Shown piece after piece: positions 18,728 through 26,515 of a stretch of 64,000 nucleotides of DNA. The notes under the pieces were generated by a model. It ran no database searches and had not been told where the DNA came from. It saw only the letters and a program-made list of their open reading frames with translations. Position 1 is the stretch's first letter, and each line of letters begins with the position of its first letter. Origin of the DNA: G963663735 sp963663735 (GTDB taxonomy: Bacteria > Acidobacteriota > UBA6911 > RPQK01 > JAPXNP01); assembly GCA_963663735.2 (NCBI GenBank), contig CAXXHN010000001.1:1550001-1614000 (forward strand). The letters run 5' to 3'. The translations under genes were made by a program, and so were the position numbers.

Positions 18728-19299
18728 ATGAATGAAATAAGAATCGAATCAACCAACTTGGAAGAATGGTTTGAAAATTTAGATCATGTCGCTCTTGAAA
18801 CTTGGCGTGAGGCAATGGCCCAACTTAGGAAACTTCATGGTGATGTCTGGAATGGGGTCAGGTTTTTCTAACCGTCAATGGCATCATAATTGCCGCAATT
18901 TTTGCACTTGCGAGACTCGAGAGTCCAGGGCTTCTCACCTGGGTTTTAATAGCCCTTTTATCATTGATTGGAATCTGCACAACAATTATTGCTATAGGAA
19001 TCCTATCTAAACACAGAGACTACTATCTCGCCATGCTCCTCAGGAAGACACTTATAGAAATCAAATTGGATTTTTATGAAAATCATATTTCTGACATAGA
19101 CTTCTCCTTCCCGTGGAGTGTAGAGAGAGAGTTCATTGGTTGCCTTGCTTCAAATCCTAAAGTTTGGTTACGTGATCAGAAAACTCGGAAAGGTACAATC
19201 TCAAGGCGTCTATTCTTATTCTACAAGGGGGTAATGGGTAGATATGTTCTTGCATTTCTTGCGGCAAGAGCTGGATTAGTTTTAAATTTTAGTGGATAG
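18728..19299 (+). pseudogene. Small two-TM membrane protein, frameshifted in a T-run
   Basis: A GGAGGGGGGAT box precedes the ATG. The first frame (47 codons, NEIRIESTNLEEWFENLDHV...LHGDVWNGVRFF) stops at 18869. The next frame continues at once as LTVNGIIIAAIFALARLESPG, a second hydrophobic segment, then LLRKTLIEIKLDFYENHISDIDF and a basic C-terminus, ending at 19299. Adding one T to the five-T run at 18863-18867 restores a single 190-aa frame reading RFFLTVNG. The whole would be a small inner-membrane protein with a soluble N-terminus and two helices. Function unknown. Either a real inactivating deletion or a sequencing indel. Confidence 0.7.
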
Positions 19300-19592
19300 T
19301 AGATGGATCTTAGCTGGGCTGAATCACGGTTGTTAGACGTCAGCACAAATGGTCAGCGAGTCACAACAGACTCTTTATCGTGGCTCCGTCCTTCTCGACA
19401 AAGGCATTGACAACCCCTTCTCCACACTGCAGATATTCACTTGATGGTCTACTTGCTGGTAATCTCTTTGCATGGTTTGTATATTTTCACGCAACTGAAT
19501 TATAGTCAGAGGCGAATTTATATCAACAGAAATGTGCCGCTTTGGTTCATTTTACTAAACAAACCAGTTTAAATGCAGGAAAATAAACAACA

Positions 19593-20066
19593 ATGACCAA
19601 TTCACTCATAGAATTCGGTGAGGCCTTAAAAGCCCGTAGAACTTCACAGAAAAAGAGTTTGAGGAGAGTTGAACTTGATCTTTCCGCATTCCTGGGCAGT
19701 GAAGCCAAAGGATGCGATCACACCACCATAGCCAAAGACGAAAAAGGGAAAAGTCTGGAAATCCCTTTTAATAGAATAAAAGGTTATGCACATGTCTATA
19801 GGATTACCGTCGAGCAGCTGCTGGCAGAATATCTGTTGGCGAGCCATGGCATTGACTACACCAGAATGATTGAGGTCAAAGCCACCCGGATCGAAGAAGT
19901 TATTCCTCCCGAAGAACGGGAAGCATACAGGATGTTCCGCCAACTCCTGGATAAAAAGAGCCAGGAGGGGGTTCTCGCGTGCTTGAAGATGATGATAGGT
20001 GAAGATGCGGGAAACAAACCAAAGAGTCCTGTTAAGACGGAGGAGGAAAGCGAAGGGGCAGCTTAA
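19593..20066 (+). CDS. Putative HTH (XRE-like) regulator
   Basis: The product has 157 aa and is cytoplasmic. The N-terminus (FGEALKARRTSQKKSLRRVELDLSAFLG...DHTTIAKDEKGKSLEIPFNRIKGYAHVYRITVEQLLAEYL) has the helix pattern of a lambda-repressor-type DNA-binding domain with a longer loop. The C-terminal half (EEREAYRMFRQLLDKKSQEGVLACLKMMIGED) resembles the dimerisation tail of small XRE regulators. The ribosome site before the ATG is weak. The next small gene starts 79 bp downstream and may be co-transcribed. Target unknown. Confidence 0.55.
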   Translation: MTNSLIEFGEALKARRTSQKKSLRRVELDLSAFLGSEAKGCDHTTIAKDEKGKSLEIPFNRIKGYAHVYRITVEQLLAEYLLASHGIDYTRMIEVKATRIEEVIPPEEREAYRMFRQLLDKKSQEGVLACLKMMIGEDAGNKPKSPVKTEEESEGAA

Positions 20067-20145
20067 TAATTTAATTTCCTGATGAAGAGACGACCTGAAT
20101 GACGGTGTGGCCGCGGTAGCGGTAGTTAGAAAGGGAAGAAAGTTC

Positions 20146-20376
20146 ATGTACAACACACTTACTCAAGAGCAGAAAAAGAAGGCTCTGATATACGCGGTTC
20201 AATGCGACCTGATAGATACGGAACTGGCGGTCGAGTTCTTTTCTCTCATGTGGCTGGGCACTCCAGAGACAGTTGACCGGATTTCAAATATCGTCAGGAA
20301 TACCTATAAGCATTCTTTTCCAGTGAGAAAAAGCGACGGCTTAATAATTGAATTTCCGAATAACGGGAAGACCTGA
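20146..20376 (+). CDS. Small hypothetical protein (76 aa)
   Basis: The start is the ATG at 20146, preceded by AGGGAAG; an upstream in-frame GTG at 20107 would give 89 aa. The sequence (MYNTLTQEQKKKALIYAVQCDLIDTELAVEFFSLMWLG...) is helical, acidic and soluble, with no recognised domain. It follows the HTH gene on the same strand, so it could be its partner. A 7-bp hairpin (AGCCGCA-GG-TGCGGCT, 20385-20400) lies just past the stop and may be a terminator. Confidence 0.45.
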   Translation: MYNTLTQEQKKKALIYAVQCDLIDTELAVEFFSLMWLGTPETVDRISNIVRNTYKHSFPVRKSDGLIIEFPNNGKT

Positions 20377-20853
20377 AGAAAATTGCAGCCGCAGGTGCGG
20401 CTCAGTAATCAATATCAAAGAGAGCCAACAAGTTCTTGCTTCAGGGCAGCCTGGAACCCTGGGCCAGGATGGAAATCGATAAATAGAAAGAGGGCTAACA
20501 TATTCAAATAAATGGGGGACTTCTACATAATTCTGCTGATTCAATTATCTCCGCGGCCAACGATAATCAGGAACTGGATGAGTTTAGTAAGGCGTGAGAA
20601 CTGTCAGAGTGTACACCTCTTAAGGTTACTGAAGTAGATTTAGCCTTTGTTTAATCTTTTTCAAATATGCATTTTATTGAATTCTAAACCCAGCCTCAGC
20701 AAACCAGACAGACTTAAGCCCGACAACACCCATGCCTGAGTCCTGCGTCACAGTGCCAAAAGGGGAAGGGGAGTGCAAGGATTTCCGCACTGTTACAGGG
20801 ACTCTTTTGTATACTACAGGCATTAATCGTCAAGACCAGGAAAGAGAGTTGTC
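20377..20853. other. Intergenic region, no gene seen
   Basis: Apart from the small hairpin next to the preceding gene I find no coding pattern on either strand. A TATACT box near 20811 may be part of the promoter of the DUF3124 gene, but a matching -35 box is not clear. Confidence 0.4.
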
Positions 20854-21327
20854 ATGAAAAAGAACCTTGCTGCCTGCCTGATTTTCGCTTTTCTGATACC
20901 AATGACACTGCTTGCAGAAGCAGAAACAGGATTATCGGATGGCCAGACAATATATGTGCCGGCCTATTCGCATATCTACAGCGGTGACCGGGAGCGACCT
21001 TTCCTGCTGACAGTCACAGTGAGCATCAGGAATATTGACCCCAAATACCCCATTAATATAGTTTCCGTGGATTACTACGAGACCCAAGGGAAACTCCTCA
21101 AGAAATACACGGAACTGCCATTCACTTTAAAGCCCATGGAATCAATACGGTATGTAGTCCCTGAAAGCAGCCGGGCCGGCGGTTCAGGAGCTAATTTCAT
21201 CGTGGTATGGACGGCAAAGAGGCCAGTTAATCCCCCGATTGTTGAATCCGTAATGATCGGCACCTCCTCCCAGCAAGGCATTTCATTTACTTCCCGGGGG
21301 CAGGCAATTCTGGACACGGACGAATAA
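20854..21327 (+). CDS. DUF3124 family exported protein
   Basis: The product has 157 aa with a signal peptide (LIFAFLIPMTLLAEA). The mature part matches DUF3124: GQTIYVPAYSHIYSGDRERPFLLTVTVSIRNIDP, then VDYYETQGKLLKKY, SSRAGGSGANFIVVW and the closing VMIGTSSQQGISFTSRGQ. The family is an all-beta periplasmic domain without assigned activity. AAAGAGAG precedes the ATG. It stands alone, with intergenic gaps over 300 bp on both sides. Family assignment is firm, function unknown. Confidence 0.85.
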   Translation: MKKNLAACLIFAFLIPMTLLAEAETGLSDGQTIYVPAYSHIYSGDRERPFLLTVTVSIRNIDPKYPINIVSVDYYETQGKLLKKYTELPFTLKPMESIRYVVPESSRAGGSGANFIVVWTAKRPVNPPIVESVMIGTSSQQGISFTSRGQAILDTDE

Positions 21328-21691
21328 TCCAGGCCGGTTCTGGCAATTTATAAGAAGAGCAAATTACGACGCCCGGCTTTCCTCCTTCCTTGCCGCCTCC
21401 CTTCCTGATTTCAGACCGATCCAGCCTTGATCACCAGCAATCAGAAGTTTTTGCATGACACGCATGCATATCTGCTGGTAATATCTCTACTCGTTGAAAG
21501 GGGATTTTTTACTGCCGGGATATCTGACTGCAACTGTGGTCAATATTCCTTTTTTTCTTCAGGTTTCGTCTCTTTTCAGGAATTCGGGGCAGTTCAGGAT
21601 TGGACAGGTGAAGCCGGATCAAGTGAGCATAATCAGGAAGATCCCGCGATTTTTAAATTGAGATCATTTATCTCAGAGATTAGATAGTAAT
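21328..21691. other. Intergenic region before the lipid operon
   Basis: An 86-codon frame (21427-21687) exists here, but it has no ribosome site and an odd composition rich in Ser, Phe and Gly, so I do not call it. No terminator or repeat was recognised. The promoter of the lipid operon probably lies in this stretch. Confidence 0.4.
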
Positions 21692-22306
21692 ATGAGACAG
21701 TTTTTTATCACCTTGTTCACTCCTGCTGCCCGCCATATGGGAAATGTTAATCCGGATGTTTTCACCGCGCTCTCCCTCGCCGCGGGTGTGTTGGCCGGAC
21801 TCTCCTATCTGGGAACCCACATAAGCCCCTGGTTTTTTTTAGTAGGCGGAGTTTTCGTCATCATTTCCGGCAGCGCCGACAGCCTGGACGGAATCGTGGC
21901 GCGAATGTACAGCCGGACATCAAAAAAGGGTGATTTCCTCGACCATTTCAGTGACCGGCTGGTAGACGTTTCCATTATCATCGGGCTCGCGTTTTCAAAA
22001 GGGGCCCATTTGACTCTCGGGTTTTCCCTGGCCCTGGTGGTCCTGCTGCACAGTTACCTGGGCACCCAATTGGAAGCCACCCTGGGAGAAAGGTCATATG
22101 AAGGGACAGGAAAAGCTGAATTCTTTTTAAGTTTTATCCTCTTTTCTATTCTCGCGACGGTATTTCCCGGAGTATCATTGGAGATTATCGGGGAGAAAAT
22201 GGTCCTGGCGGACATGTATATGGGTGTAGTCTTAATAGTTACACTGCTTGCCCTGGGGCAGAGGTTTCACCGTGGATTACAGTCCTGTATAAAGTTGGAT
22301 AGATAA
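21692..22306 (+). CDS. CDP-alcohol phosphatidyltransferase
   Basis: The product has 204 aa and several membrane helices. It carries the full catalytic signature of the family, D-x2-D-G-x2-A-R-x8-G-x3-D-x3-D, here DSLDGIVARMYSRTSKKGD followed by FLDHFSD (about residues 69-94). Such enzymes swap the CMP of a CDP-diacylglycerol (or CDP-alcohol) for an alcohol headgroup, producing for example phosphatidyl-glycerophosphate, -serine or -inositol phosphate. The acceptor cannot be told from the sequence. It is the first gene of a tight operon with a CdsA-like enzyme, which makes the CDP-lipid donor, and an MFS carrier. Confidence 0.88.
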   Translation: MRQFFITLFTPAARHMGNVNPDVFTALSLAAGVLAGLSYLGTHISPWFFLVGGVFVIISGSADSLDGIVARMYSRTSKKGDFLDHFSDRLVDVSIIIGLAFSKGAHLTLGFSLALVVLLHSYLGTQLEATLGERSYEGTGKAEFFLSFILFSILATVFPGVSLEIIGEKMVLADMYMGVVLIVTLLALGQRFHRGLQSCIKLDR

Positions 22307-22308
22307 CC

Positions 22309-23184
22309 ATGGAGTTAAACAGCATAGCCATTCCTGCCGTACTGCTCTGGGGTATTTTTCTCTCGGTTTCGGCTGCCTCCACCCTTTTTGTGAGGCAACT
22401 TAAAAAGCACAGTTTTTTTTCGCGCCTCGCGGTTTGGTTCATCATTATTCCCCTTTTCCTGTCAGCTCTTTATTTTGGAGAGTGGACTTTCTTCACCCTG
22501 GTCTTCTTCAGTTTCCTGGCCTGTTATTGTGAACTGGCAAGAATCAATGAAGGGACCGGGTTCCTGCAGCACCTGTTATCCCTGGCTGTTTCGGTTCCCT
22601 GGCTGATCGGAGCTCAGCTGCTGGAGTACTCTTCATGGCTGATTCTGCCTGCCCTGCTGGCCCTGGTCGCAGTAACCTACGTTTTAAAAAACTGGAAGAG
22701 GGACAGATGGTGGAACCTGACGGCTTTTTCCTTCCTGCTGGGAATATGTTTTTCTTACTGGATTTACCTGAACCTGCTGGGCAGCTTCAGGCTGGCCTTT
22801 TTTGTTTTTTCCGTAGTCGCTCTTTTTGACATCATGGCTTTCGTAATTGGAAAAACGCTGGGAAGGTACCGGCCATTTCCGCAGATAAGCCCCAATAAGA
22901 CAATGGCAGGCTACCTGGGAGGATTTTTCAGTGCTGTCCTTGCCGCCTATCTTTTCTGGTTCGCGGTTCCGGAACTGAATTTTTTCCAGATAACCCTGGC
23001 AGGCTTGCTGATTACCATTGCCGGAACCTCGGGAGACCTGTTCGGATCGAAGATCAAACGCCTTCACGGCAGGAAGGATTTCAGCTGCCTGCTCGGCCCG
23101 ATGGGTGGTTTAATCGACAGGCTGGATTCCCAGCTGATTACCATGGGACTTTTCTACTATTATCTCCTGGTAATAGTCAGATAG
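22309..23184 (+). CDS. CdsA-like phosphatidate cytidylyltransferase
   Basis: The product has 291 aa with about eight membrane helices. The C-terminal signature of the CDP-diglyceride synthetase family is recognisable: SPNKTMAGYLGG, GTSGDLFGSKIKRLHGRKDFSCLLGPMGGLIDRLDS (residues about 190-275), with the acidic and basic residues that bind CTP and metal. Canonical CdsA reads PGHGGxxDRxDS; here it is LGPMGGLIDRLDS. It begins 2 bp after the stop of the phosphotransferase, so translational coupling is likely. It makes a CDP-activated lipid for that neighbour. As its motif diverges, it may be a second, specialised CdsA rather than the housekeeping one (inference). Confidence 0.85.
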   Translation: MELNSIAIPAVLLWGIFLSVSAASTLFVRQLKKHSFFSRLAVWFIIIPLFLSALYFGEWTFFTLVFFSFLACYCELARINEGTGFLQHLLSLAVSVPWLIGAQLLEYSSWLILPALLALVAVTYVLKNWKRDRWWNLTAFSFLLGICFSYWIYLNLLGSFRLAFFVFSVVALFDIMAFVIGKTLGRYRPFPQISPNKTMAGYLGGFFSAVLAAYLFWFAVPELNFFQITLAGLLITIAGTSGDLFGSKIKRLHGRKDFSCLLGPMGGLIDRLDSQLITMGLFYYYLLVIVR

Positions 23185-23194
23185 ATCTTAAATT

Positions 23195-24454
23195 ATGAGT
23201 ATTCCCTCACTCCTCCCCAAAATGCATCCTCTACTCTTCGGGATCCCTCGTTTCGCCACCATGTTCTTTTATATAGCTCTGGTGACCCTGTCCCTGCCCC
23301 TGGTGGTGGTCGAGCACGCTGGAGAATACAGTAAGGGGCTTCACCTGGGCCTGATCACCGGAGGAGCCGCTCTACTGAGTGTCGGGATCCTGTATTTTTT
23401 CGGCATTTACAGGGACCGGAAAAGGAGAACCTACCAGGGTATAAGGTATCCATTGTACGGCCTTGCCCTTGCTCTCCCGGCTCTCGTTTTAATTTCAACA
23501 AGCGAATATTATGACGTTTTGGTTATAGCTTTTATTATCCTCGTTATTTCCCGCTCTTTTTGCGAATCCTCCCATCTTTCAGTCCTGACAGACCTGCCTG
23601 ATCTGAAGGACAGGGGGCACTATACCGCGGGCATAACCTTCTGGCATTTCCTCGGTTCAGGTTTAGGGGCGTTATCCTTCGGGTTTTTGTCAAAATCAAG
23701 CAGCTATTTCGGATTGCGATTATCTTCAGGACTGGGAGTCATTTCTTTTTTAATCGTACTGGTTTCAATCGCCGTTTTTTACACAATTTTTTTCCAGGCC
23801 TGGAAAAACGAAAAACTGGCACCGGGACAGAGCGAACAGGTTATCTGCTTTGAACTCCCGAAGAGTTTAAAATACCTGATTTTCGCGAGGTTTTTTTTCC
23901 TTTCAGGCATCCTGATCATCTCTACATTCCTTGTATTTGTGGTGCGCGATTATATCGCCGCTGATGAGATAAAAAAAACCACCGCCCTTTTGTATGCCTG
24001 GTCCATTGTCGGCGCGATAGTCTCAGCCCTGCCAGCCGGAAAGCTTTTAAAACGAAAAGGAGAGATTCCGGTTCTATTTTTCTCTGGAATATCCCTGGCC
24101 ACGGTAGCGGCCGGTTTTTTCTTATTCGGACCGAGATATCCGGTGATCAACATACCATGCATGATTCTCTATGGTGCCGGTTTCGCGGGAATCATATCCG
24201 CCGGCCTTTCTTTAACCGTGAAACTCATTCCTCATCCGCAGATGTCGGGACGAATCATGGCCATCGTAGCTTCCAGTACCTTTCTCGCCCAGTTTCTGGC
24301 ATCAGTTTCCGGTGCCTTGTTTCTTGACCCCCTGAACCGCCTCCATAATAATCTTGGATATTTCGGGCTGCTGGGGATAATGGAGATTTATTTCATTATA
24401 GGAGGAGTATTCCTTTATAAGATCAGGGCGTTGCTGTCCAGCCCGGAAATTTGA
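23195..24454 (+). CDS. MFS transporter
   Basis: The product has 419 aa with about 12 hydrophobic helices and a charged loop after helix 2 (YRDRKRRTYQG), the normal pattern for the major facilitator superfamily. A central cytoplasmic loop (WKNEKLAPGQSEQ) separates two six-helix halves. It is the third gene of the CDP-lipid operon, 10 bp after the CdsA-like gene. A lipid or lysolipid flippase role like LplT, or uptake of the headgroup alcohol, would fit the context, but no specificity motif was recognised. Convergent with the oxidoreductase gene. Confidence 0.8.
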   Translation: MSIPSLLPKMHPLLFGIPRFATMFFYIALVTLSLPLVVVEHAGEYSKGLHLGLITGGAALLSVGILYFFGIYRDRKRRTYQGIRYPLYGLALALPALVLISTSEYYDVLVIAFIILVISRSFCESSHLSVLTDLPDLKDRGHYTAGITFWHFLGSGLGALSFGFLSKSSSYFGLRLSSGLGVISFLIVLVSIAVFYTIFFQAWKNEKLAPGQSEQVICFELPKSLKYLIFARFFFLSGILIISTFLVFVVRDYIAADEIKKTTALLYAWSIVGAIVSALPAGKLLKRKGEIPVLFFSGISLATVAAGFFLFGPRYPVINIPCMILYGAGFAGIISAGLSLTVKLIPHPQMSGRIMAIVASSTFLAQFLASVSGALFLDPLNRLHNNLGYFGLLGIMEIYFIIGGVFLYKIRALLSSPEI

Positions 24455-24489
24455 ACAGGCCAGTCCATATGTGAAGATAATCCCGGGTT

Positions 24490-25701
24490 TTATCCGCCCA
24501 GGCTGTACTGGGGGATCTTCATCAGTTCTCCATTTTTCAGGGCGGACTGATGGGCAATAATGCCAGGAGCCGTCAGGTTAAGAGCCCAGTCGATATCGAT
24601 CAGCGGCCTTCGTTTCTCAATTATCGACATGACGAATTCATGGGCAAGATATCCATGTGATCCTCCATGGCCTCCGGCTTCAACTCCTGGCGGCAGAGGT
24701 GGCTTTTTTGTCTCCGGGAGATTCTGCTCCTCGCCCTCATACTTCCCGAAGAAGGATCCTTTACGGGCCCGGATACGTCCCGTCTCCCCACCGGCGCCGG
24801 GAGTATCCCAGCTGATAGCCATTCTTGCCATGGCGTCGTTATTGAGGCGAAACAGGCCGATTTCAGTGCCGAAAGGATTTTTGTAGATATTCCCGGAGGG
24901 TTTCAGGTGAGGTATTTCGCTGGGGAATCCCATGCATGACACCTCGGTATAACTTCCCCCGGTCACTCCGGTGTAATAGGCTGTGGCATGGGTGGGGTAC
25001 CACATTGGAGGCAACCCGACACGCCAGTTTTTGTATGATGGAATGGGTGTAGGCATGTAATGGTAGTATTCACCTTCACTATAAATCAGTTCACCAAGCT
25101 TGCCGGCGGTAAAGAGAGTTCGCATCGCGTACAGATCGTTATGAAATGTTGATGTTTCGAACATCATGTAGTTCAAACCGCTGTCTTTTACAGTCGCGAA
25201 TAACTGATCGGCCAGCTCCAGGGACCCAAAAACAGCAGGTACCGCAACTGCCACATGTTTGCCGTGCCTCAGGACTTCCATTGCATGACGGGCATGACTG
25301 GGCGCGTCGGTTGCCAGGAAAACCGCTTCGATACTGTCATTTTTGATCATTTTTTCCAGTGAGGGATAGGTTTGGGAGCAGCGGCACTCCCTGGCCAGGT
25401 CCGCGCATCGCGAAGGAACCAGGTCGCTGACCGCAACAATTTCGACATTCGGGTGATCCTGAAATGAAAAGGCTGCTCCGAACCGGGATTCCCCGTATCC
25501 GGCGATCCCGATGCGAATTCGCCGCTCCGATGTTCTGACCCATTCTTTTGATGTGTCGGTATTAGAATCCGTATCATCAAATCCCTGGACTGTTTTCCTC
25601 GATGTTTCCTGATCTTCTGATCTGGTGCCCAGTCCCATGATACCCAGTGACGTGGCGCCAAAACAGCTGCAGGATAAAAAACTGCGTCGTGTAACTCCCA
25701 T
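24490..25701 (-). CDS. Gfo/Idh/MocA-family oxidoreductase with Tat signal (GH109-like)
   Basis: The product has 403 aa from the ATG at 25701, which has GGAGG upstream and places TRRSFL at the very N-terminus as a twin-arginine signal; the ATG at 25737 would bury it. A Rossmann fold follows (RIGIAGYGESRFGAAFSF, VAVSDLVPSRCADLA), then the family motif GKHVAVAVPAVFGS, where the usual Glu-Lys-Pro reads AVP. WYPTHATAYYTGVTGG fits GH109-type NAD-dependent glycosidases and related exported sugar dehydrogenases. Probably periplasmic, folded with bound nucleotide before export. Sugar substrate unknown. Confidence 0.8.
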   Translation of the reverse strand: MGVTRRSFLSCSCFGATSLGIMGLGTRSEDQETSRKTVQGFDDTDSNTDTSKEWVRTSERRIRIGIAGYGESRFGAAFSFQDHPNVEIVAVSDLVPSRCADLARECRCSQTYPSLEKMIKNDSIEAVFLATDAPSHARHAMEVLRHGKHVAVAVPAVFGSLELADQLFATVKDSGLNYMMFETSTFHNDLYAMRTLFTAGKLGELIYSEGEYYHYMPTPIPSYKNWRVGLPPMWYPTHATAYYTGVTGGSYTEVSCMGFPSEIPHLKPSGNIYKNPFGTEIGLFRLNNDAMARMAISWDTPGAGGETGRIRARKGSFFGKYEGEEQNLPETKKPPLPPGVEAGGHGGSHGYLAHEFVMSIIEKRRPLIDIDWALNLTAPGIIAHQSALKNGELMKIPQYSLGG

Positions 25702-26062
25702 GGCCGGCCTCCATTCAGAATGCCAGAGATGTGACATTCATTTATACAGATAAAAATAGCATAAGAGTTCCCGAGTGCCAATTGCGGGATTGGCAGGTGA
25801 TTGAGTAAAACAGTGACCGGTGGTATATTTAATTTACATGCAATAAGTTAGAAGTGCTCTGGAAGTGTTTCGAACGCCTGGACCCCCAGAAAAACAACAA
25901 GGTGGACCCGGCTAGTGGTGAGGGCTGTTCACAGGGATCTGAGTTTAATGTAAGGCATTAAATCTGAAAGGCCACACGAATCCGGGGTACGGTTGAAACT
26001 GGTTACTTTTTACAGGGTTCCTCTTGCGGCTCGCTGGGTTCCGGTAATCAAGGAGAGAGATC
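25702..26062. other. Divergent intergenic region
   Basis: Apart from a possible ORF extension at its left edge, I see only AT-rich promoter-like sequence (GGTATATTTAATTTACATG near 25822-25841) between divergent genes. No repeat or RNA gene was recognised. Confidence 0.4.
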
Positions 26063-26305
26063 ATGGACCTTCAAATAGTGGCAAGGTTTTTCATGTGGTG
26101 CACCATAATCAACGGGGGATTGCTGATTCTTATGGTAGTTTCTTTCATGTTCGCTCCTGATCTGGTGTACCGGACCCAGAAAAAATGGTTTCCTGTCCCA
26201 GGGGAAACCTTCACGCTGGTTATGTACCTGTTCCTTGGATTGTTCAAGATATTCTTCCTGGTATTCAATCTCGTGCCCTACGTGGCCCTTCTGATCATCG
26301 GGTAA
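26063..26305 (+). CDS. DUF6868-like small membrane protein (80 aa)
   Basis: AAGGAGAGA precedes the ATG. Two long hydrophobic segments (about 8-32 and 50-78) flank a short polar loop with YRTQKKWFPVPGETF; the ending FKIFFLVFNLVPYVALLIIG fits the DUF6868 family, whose members read WCTxINxGLL at the start, as here. Function unknown; an inner-membrane location is expected. It sits alone, 210 bp before the giant TamB-Omp85 gene on the same strand. Confidence 0.65.
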   Translation: MDLQIVARFFMWCTIINGGLLILMVVSFMFAPDLVYRTQKKWFPVPGETFTLVMYLFLGLFKIFFLVFNLVPYVALLIIG

Positions 26306-26515
26306 AGGGGATGCCTCCAGTTCAGAGATGTGTCGGGTATCTGAACTCGAGCATCTATTTGTCGGAAGTATTTTGATACAAAAATGAGGCCATCTTAATA
26401 CGTAGCGCATCATTATCATTTTGATTCTGCAGCTGCTTAACACCGTCTTGATGTATCTTAGAATTAGTATTTCTCCGGATCCAAAATCAGTTTTGTAATA
26501 ATATCGAACCAGTTG

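Noticed and set aside
21427..21687. 86-codon plus-strand frame before the lipid operon
   Set aside because: No ribosome site, no recognisable domain and odd composition; treated as non-coding.
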